A stretch of DNA of 64,000 bases from positions 1,851,001 to 1,915,000 of the forward strand of contig CAUEEP010000927.1 of assembly GCA_958450365.1 (NCBI GenBank), read 5' to 3'. This document shows positions 49,007 to 64,000 of this stretch, in pieces (position 1 is the stretch's first letter; every line of letters begins with the position of its first letter). The position numbers were made by a program, and so were the translations under genes. Source of the DNA: Mesorhabditis belari. Its lineage: Eukaryota; Nematoda; Chromadorea; Rhabditida; Rhabditidae. A model generated the notes under the pieces. It was not told the origin of the DNA, searched no databases, and saw nothing but the letters and a program-made list of their open reading frames with translations.

Positions 49007-52000
49007 ATGTCCTCATGGACGGTGACTGGATTAGCGAGTCGATTTCAGAAAGGACTCGAGGCGACGCGAACGAAAATCGACAATTTATTGGACATACATG
49101 AGGTAGAGTTTGATTCAACTTCGATTTTTAATAATTCTGTTTGATTTTCTATTAACAAGTATTTTAACTGGAAACAAAAGTGTGTTGGGTAACCCATAAA
49201 ATTTTTTCTTTTAGGAAGAAGGCGCTGGAGCGGCTGGCACAAGCAACGAACTTATCGTCGACGCTGATGGAAACATAATACAGGTATGTCGATTTGTCAT
49301 GCAAGTCATATTCTTTTTTCCCTAACTTGTTTTATTTTAGGCACCTCAAATCGAGAAGAAAGTGGAGACATTGCAGCCTCAAGCAGTCCCACCGCCAGAA
49401 TCGTCAAAACAACTGACCGATTGGGAGGTTTCAACTGAATTACAAGTAATACTATTTTCAAAATTTTAAAATCTAGCAGAAATATGTAAATTGAAGGCAA
49501 CAATTTCATTATATCTTTGATCTATTGCAAAAAGTTATCTCTTTTAGCCAGTCGTCGACTCGGAGCCCAATCCGATACGAGACTCGGAGCCGAATCCGTC
49601 ATTTCCCCGTTCAGTCGATGAGCCGAAGAAACGAGGCAAAGCTCGTCGTAAAAAGAAGAAGGTGGCAATTTAATTAAAAATCTTTACTTGTTCTTTTTAG
49701 GGTAAACAAAAGAAAGTTCAGGCAAGCGAGGAGCATTCACCGGCCGAAATGGAAACATTGGATGTACAACCGTTGATGGTCGAAGTACCACTTGATGAGC
49801 CACATGAATTTGACGAAGAGCCAACTCCTAAACAAGAAGTGGGTTGAAAGTTTTTTGCTTTTTTGTCAAGTTTTCCGTCGATTTTTTAAACTGTAACTTA
49901 GGAACCGTCTCCAACTCGAACTGCCGAAGAATTGCTTTCTGATCAGTCATCAATTCATGCGGAAGAACATGCGGTAAATCCATTTTATCATTTTTTATTT
50001 TAAATATCAATTGATTTTTGTACAATGTTGGTTTTAGTCTACAACATCTCCAGAAATCATTTCAGAGGATCTCGGAAAACCTGGTCACGAAGCAAGGTAT
50101 GAGCTTGAATTTATAAACTAAAAAAGCTAGTCTGACTTTCAGAATGACTAATTACTTGAAAAGTTTAACTGATTTATTGCAGTGATTCGGCTGGATCGGG
50201 TCCATCTCCACCAAATTGGGAGTACTCACCCGAACACACAGCTCGACGAAATTCCGATGAGAATCTAACTACAGTGAGCAGTGACATCGAAGTTGTGCCA
50301 AATTCGGACGTTTGGTTAGTTTTTTGAGACTTAAACATATTTTTTGTTATTTTTTCTAAACGAAAACGTTTTATAGCATAAAGCTGGAAGTTGAAACCAA
50401 GGAAACGTCAAAAAGATGGTTTCTCATTTTAATCGTAAATCGATTTTGAATCTTTAGGTCCATAAGCACTTGTGAGCCCGGAGCTTTGCCCGAATCGATT
50501 CCCCGTCTTCTTCGTGATCAAATAGATGAGAAACGCTTCGAAGACTTAAAGAAACTGATAAATACCCTAAACGAAGAGGTAAATAAGTTCTTCAAAGATT
50601 TTAAGCATTTGTTTTAGAAGCAACGTCTGAAACAGCAGAACATGTCAATGAGTGAAGAGTAAGTTAATAAATATCTTCCTAGTTTATTTTGATTTAGGCG
50701 CATCAAGCTTGCGAAACAGTTGTCGGTGTGCGAACAAGAGAAGAAGGATATCATCCAAGAAGGGAACAAATTCTCAGAGGAAATTCTTAAGCTACGCAAT
50801 GAGCTGAGAAAGTTAAAGGAAAAGGTGTGTGTTTGAAATGGGTGTAATGGAATTTAATTATTGTTTTTAGTGTAACACAGCTGAGTCAAAAACGACCCAA
50901 TTGTCTGGTGACAGTCGAAAATATCGCGAGAAGCTTGACGCTGCTTTGGAACAACTTGATGAAACAGAAAAGGTTTTCTAGACAATACAAACTTTTAACT
51001 AATTGAATTTAGACTGTTGAAACGCAAAAAGAGGAACTGTCTCACTACAAAAAACATGTTACCGAATTGGAAGAGAAACTCAATAAGCAGGTTGAATATT
51101 GACATGAATTGCAACTTTTTCAGCAGTTTTTTCTAGGCTGATGAAACGAGTCGAGTACGAACACAACAAGCGGCCACCCTTTCTGAAGCTCACAATGTTG
51201 CTGCGAATGAACTTGCGAGAAATCGGGAACAAATACAGAATCTTTCTCTAGAGGTTTGTTTAAGTTATGAGTTGCAGAATAAGTGCTGAGTCAGGTTTTT
51301 GATGGGAAAACTTAAGCCTGCTGTATTTGGGAATTGTTTTACTACTTCATTCAAAGTTGATTTTAGTATGAACGTTGTCGAAACATGTACGAGGCAATGG
51401 TTGTCGAGAGAGATGAATTTCGATCTCGATATGAAGTCACTAAAGTGGAAGCTCAAAAGTAAGCTTTTACTGATAGCAATGTGCCTCATAGTTTGCTCCT
51501 TTATGCAATTTATTTAAAAACACTTTTCCAGGGCTTCTTCAATGAAAGAATCTTCATCGGTCTTTGATGAAGCGGCATTATTGGCTTTGAGAGAACGCTG
51601 CTCACAACTTGAAGGAGAAAATCACGATCTAACGCAAAAGCTCTACAACCACGAGAATACAAAGGACGACCTTTTGGAAAGACTCAAGTCGGATGTGAGT
51701 TTAAGCTTAAGTTAGTTTTGATTAAGGTTTAGTTATGCAATTGGAAAACTATCGTTCTATAACCAAAATTGATTCATTTTAAAAGTAATTTTAGCTATCG
51801 TCTAAAGAACGCAAAGTGGCTGAGCTGACTGCAACTTTGAACATTGAACGAGAGCGATCGGAGAGTCGATTTCAACAAGCTCGCGATTGCAACACGTGTA
51901 AACAGTTAGTTTTAAATGAAAAATCATTAACTATTTTTCTAGCTATATAATATTTTTCATTTAGACATGCCGTTGATGATGCTTCACAAAGGCGTTACAT

Positions 52001-53331
52001 TGAGGAATTGAACTCTCATCTCAAAAACATGGTTGGTTCAATTTAATACTCAAATCAGCGAATATTGTGCACTTTGTTAGAGTTTTGATTCATTAAAGTA
52101 ATTTGAACAATCTACTTTTAGCGAGAAATGCTGGAACAAGAACAAACTGAAAAGGCTTCTCTTGCAGATCGAGTGGTTCAATTAACTGTTCAGGTATAAA
52201 CTCCCTTTCAGGGTAAACAAATAAATATGTAAAAAATAAAAGATACCGTAAATGCTGTATTAGGATGACACCTCACTTACATGAAATAGTTTTTTTCGGA
52301 GTATTGCATTATCGCCCCCACCTTTCTTTTTGATGGGGGGGGGGGCGATAATGCATCTGCAGAATAGTCTGCCACTAAAAGACCGACAAGCTTTTGAACG
52401 GCAAATATCAAAGAATAAGTCATGTCATGCAAATTTGCCCGTTCCCTGCCGTTGCCCCTGCGAGGCTAGCCTTGTAGTGGACCTGCTATTTACCTAGGCT
52501 TTTTATAGTACATCGAAGTTCAGAGGTACCAACTTCTCGGCAGAATCGTTGCTTGAGCGGATTTGCACATATCTTAAAGAATTTCCCGCTTTGTATTTAC
52601 TTATTTTGCTGTTTATTAAGTTTATTAAGAAATAGAATTATTTGGAGCAATTCACATTAGAAGATTTTCAATAATTTCAAAATTTTGAAAGCCAATAGTT
52701 GAATCCCCTAAAACCTGAGCAGAGCAGCGATACTTTTTGTGATCCATAGTGGCCATTCGAGTGAAAAATAAAACAACACCCTCAAGTAGAATTACACTCT
52801 AGGGGGTATGGAAAAATAGAATGATATGTCATTCTAATACAGCATTTACGGTATGTAACAAAAATATGTTCCAGGTCCGAGAATTCCAAGCGGCAAACCA
52901 TTTGAGTGACACCGAGAAAACCGAGATTCGTGAGCTGAAAAGAAGTGTCGACGAGGAGACAAGAAAGGTTTTTTTTATGTTTTTTTAAAATTTAAGGACA
53001 TTTACAATCCTAGATATTTTGGGGTCGGATAATGCTATAAAAATCCTGCCAATCTCTGTTGTTTTTAGCGACGCGACATTGAGCGGAAGTATGATGAGCT
53101 TCTTCGGTTAAATGGTGAGCTACTCGAGAGAGAATCGGAACTTCGTGAAGATATCAAGGACCTGAAGGTTGCGATTCGAACGTTGGCTGAGGATCAGGTG
53201 ATTCTTTGAGGGTTTATCAATTTGCAATTTTGTAAATTGAATATCGGTATTGGAATTGGATGTGAATCTCTTCCATTTAGGTATCCGGCACATCAAACTC
53301 TGGAAAGGGTTCAATTTATCAACAAGCTTGA
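49007..53331 (+). CDS. TMF1: TMF1-type Golgi coiled-coil protein
   Basis: Starts at ATG 49007, two bases after a ttttactgatttag acceptor, as for trans-spliced mRNAs, and ends SIYQQA, TGA 53331, over some twenty short exons. The N-terminus (WTVTGLASRFQKGLEATRTK, then IDNLLDIHE) matches the conserved opening of TATA element modulatory factor / ARA160. A low-complexity acidic and Ser/Pro-rich region with a basic patch (KKRGKARRKKKK) follows, then NSDENLTTVSSDIEVV, then long coiled coils from about 50480 (FEDLKKLINTLNEE onward) to ELKVAIRTLAEDQ. TMF1 is a golgin that tethers vesicles and binds Rab6 through its C-terminal coiled coil; this role is known for the family and inferred here. One intron contains the 610-bp element at 52244. 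Confidence 0.88.
52244..52853. mobile_element. Inverted-repeat element (MITE family C, 610 bp) in a TMF1 intron
   Basis: The ends taccgtaaatgctgtattag and the near-inverse ctaatacagcatttacggta carry TA at both edges. The terminus resembles that of family A (taccgtaaatactgtaatag), but the interior differs. Near the left end a gcattatcgcccccacc / ggggcgataatgc palindrome includes a run of about 13 G. The middle (52441-52731) matches 46343-46631. Confidence 0.88.
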
Positions 53332-54633
53332 CGTGTTGTGCGTTTTATTAAAAAATTTCTTGTGCTTTCTTACAACTGTGATTTAAGTCTGGTACAATTT
53401 ACTTTTGCAGCAGCTTTTATAGGATATTCGATAGTATTTTTGGTAGAGTTTCTATGGTTGTTTGCACATTTATCGGGTACAAATTTTCTTTTCTTCTGGT
53501 GATTTTTTTGTTTCAGCATTTTTAGAAGACTTTTAGAACAACTTGGTGCCGATAATGATTTACTGAAAATGTGCGTGATTTTTACCCGATTGTGATTTAG
53601 GCTGGTATCTTTGTCTTTATCAGAACGTTTCGATAATAAATTTGATTCGATTCCTGTTTTTTTAAGTGAAAACGTTTTAAATCGTTATTTATTCAATCAA
53701 TCAAGAAAAATAATCGATATACAAATAATATTGAAGTAGGATTTTGAAAAAACAGCATTTGAAATCAATCGGAAAGAATAAAGGCACAAAAAAGTCAAAA
53801 TTTCAAAATATGTTATTAATAGCAGCTGGGTTACGGTAGAAATCGAGAAAAGGAAAAGCCGCTTTTTAGAAAAAATATTACGAAATGGTAAAATGCAAAT
53901 TTTGTGAAGAAGACACAACGAGAGGGGAACCACGTGCTGGAATTTCTGAGGAATCTTTCTGAAAATCGAAAATGGACCCCAATTAAAAAGAGCAAATAAA
54001 AAATATTTCGTGAATAGACTGAATAGGCTATCACAATCGAACAAAATACTAGAAATATAGAACAAATGAAGAAAATGATTGAGACGCGATGAATGGAGCA
54101 ACGATCAACGGAAAGTGTGGGAAATCGAGACTTCTATTGGCACTTAGAATGGGGAGGAGACGATTGAGGGAAGGATGGGGAAAGGAAAGGGGCACACATT
54201 TTGATAGACTTTATTCTATTGACTAAAGTGTTTTCTAAAAAGTGCTCTTGGAAAGATACCATAATACTGGTGCCTTTAGAAAGCACTTCAACCAAGAGCG
54301 AAGTCTATTTGTGATACCGAAATGATCCAGGTTCGAACCCGGTTCGATCTCGGAGAATTAAAAAAGGAAAAATGAACAGCGATCGACTCGACCCAACAAA
54401 TCGATCACTGGAATCAGTTTATTTTCGGAGAAATTCTTGATTTGTTCAACTCTCGAAGTGGCCGGACACTTCGAGAGTTTGTTTTAAAAAAGCTAGAAAT
54501 AAACTGATTCAAAACTCGAAACAAAACAGAAGGTAGAAATGTAGACTGAGCTGAGATGGAGATGGCGAAAGGCCTCACCGGGGATCTTTCGAAAAACAAA
54601 CAATAATCTATCTACGCTATTTAATAGATCGAA
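53332..54633. other. Convergent 3' intergenic region, TMF1 to fasn-1
   Basis: It holds both 3' UTRs. An inverted pair agtgttttctaaa / tttagaaagcact lies at about 54228-54286, and a perfect hairpin at 54448-54479. The open frames at 53697-54101 are AT-rich and lack protein character. Confidence 0.55.
54448..54479. repeat. Perfect 13-bp hairpin in the fasn-1 3' flank
   Basis: aactctcgaagtg and cacttcgagagtt flank the loop gccgga. It lies about 155 bp past the fasn-1 stop codon, within the likely 3' UTR, and could form a stable RNA stem-loop on either strand. Confidence 0.85.

Positions 54634-64000
<9,367 letters not shown>

Noticed and set aside
53697..54101. 134-codon minus-strand frame
   Set aside because: Phe/Leu/Ser-rich translation of AT-rich 3' flank between two convergent genes; no family resemblance.
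54300..54360. Possible tRNA fragment (ggttcgaaccc)
   Set aside because: Only a T-loop-like motif; no A box, D arm or acceptor stem around it.

Overview
The window is AT-rich eukaryotic DNA with many short introns (gt...ag, often ending tttcag or ttttag), animal gene families, and acceptors sitting just before start codons as expected for spliced-leader trans-splicing. Together these point to a free-living rhabditid-type nematode; the species cannot be named from the sequence. Gene models below were assembled by eye from exon translations that join in phase.

Layout, left to right: (1) the 3' part of a paired-box/homeobox gene of the eyegone type (+, about 1114-2495); (2) a 217-residue secreted cysteine-rich protein (-, 2652-4817); (3) a secreted protein with MAM-like modules (+, about 6748-9489); (4) a 13.6 kb gene for a very large secreted EGF/C-type-lectin/von Willebrand A protein resembling nematode IRG-7 (+, 10550-24212), whose introns hold a tRNA-like element and two inverted-repeat elements; (5) a repeat-rich gap; (6) a calmodulin-like four-EF-hand gene (+, 27528-29802, 5' end unresolved); (7) a leucine-rich-repeat membrane protein (-, 29924-34843); (8) a transposon-rich stretch with a Tc1-like element nested in a MITE; (9) a second, truncated and chimeric copy of the LRR gene (-, 38431-41433); (10) a KChIP/neuronal-calcium-sensor-like gene (+, 43874-48428) with a 3.1 kb first intron; (11) the TMF1 Golgi coiled-coil gene (+, 49007-53331); (12) the 3' half of animal fatty acid synthase, fasn-1 (-, 54634-64000), running off the right edge at the dehydratase domain.

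The genes do not form a pathway: this is an ordinary chromosomal neighbourhood of regulatory, secreted, calcium-binding, Golgi and lipid-synthesis genes. The interest lies in rearrangement. The LRR gene was duplicated together with an older mariner insertion; the new copy lost its membrane anchor and was joined to an antisense piece of TMF1 lying 11 kb away. Inverted-repeat elements of several families share ends or internal modules, and short inverted insertions suggest template switching. I found no previously undescribed multi-gene system; the chimeric LRR copy is the best candidate for something new.
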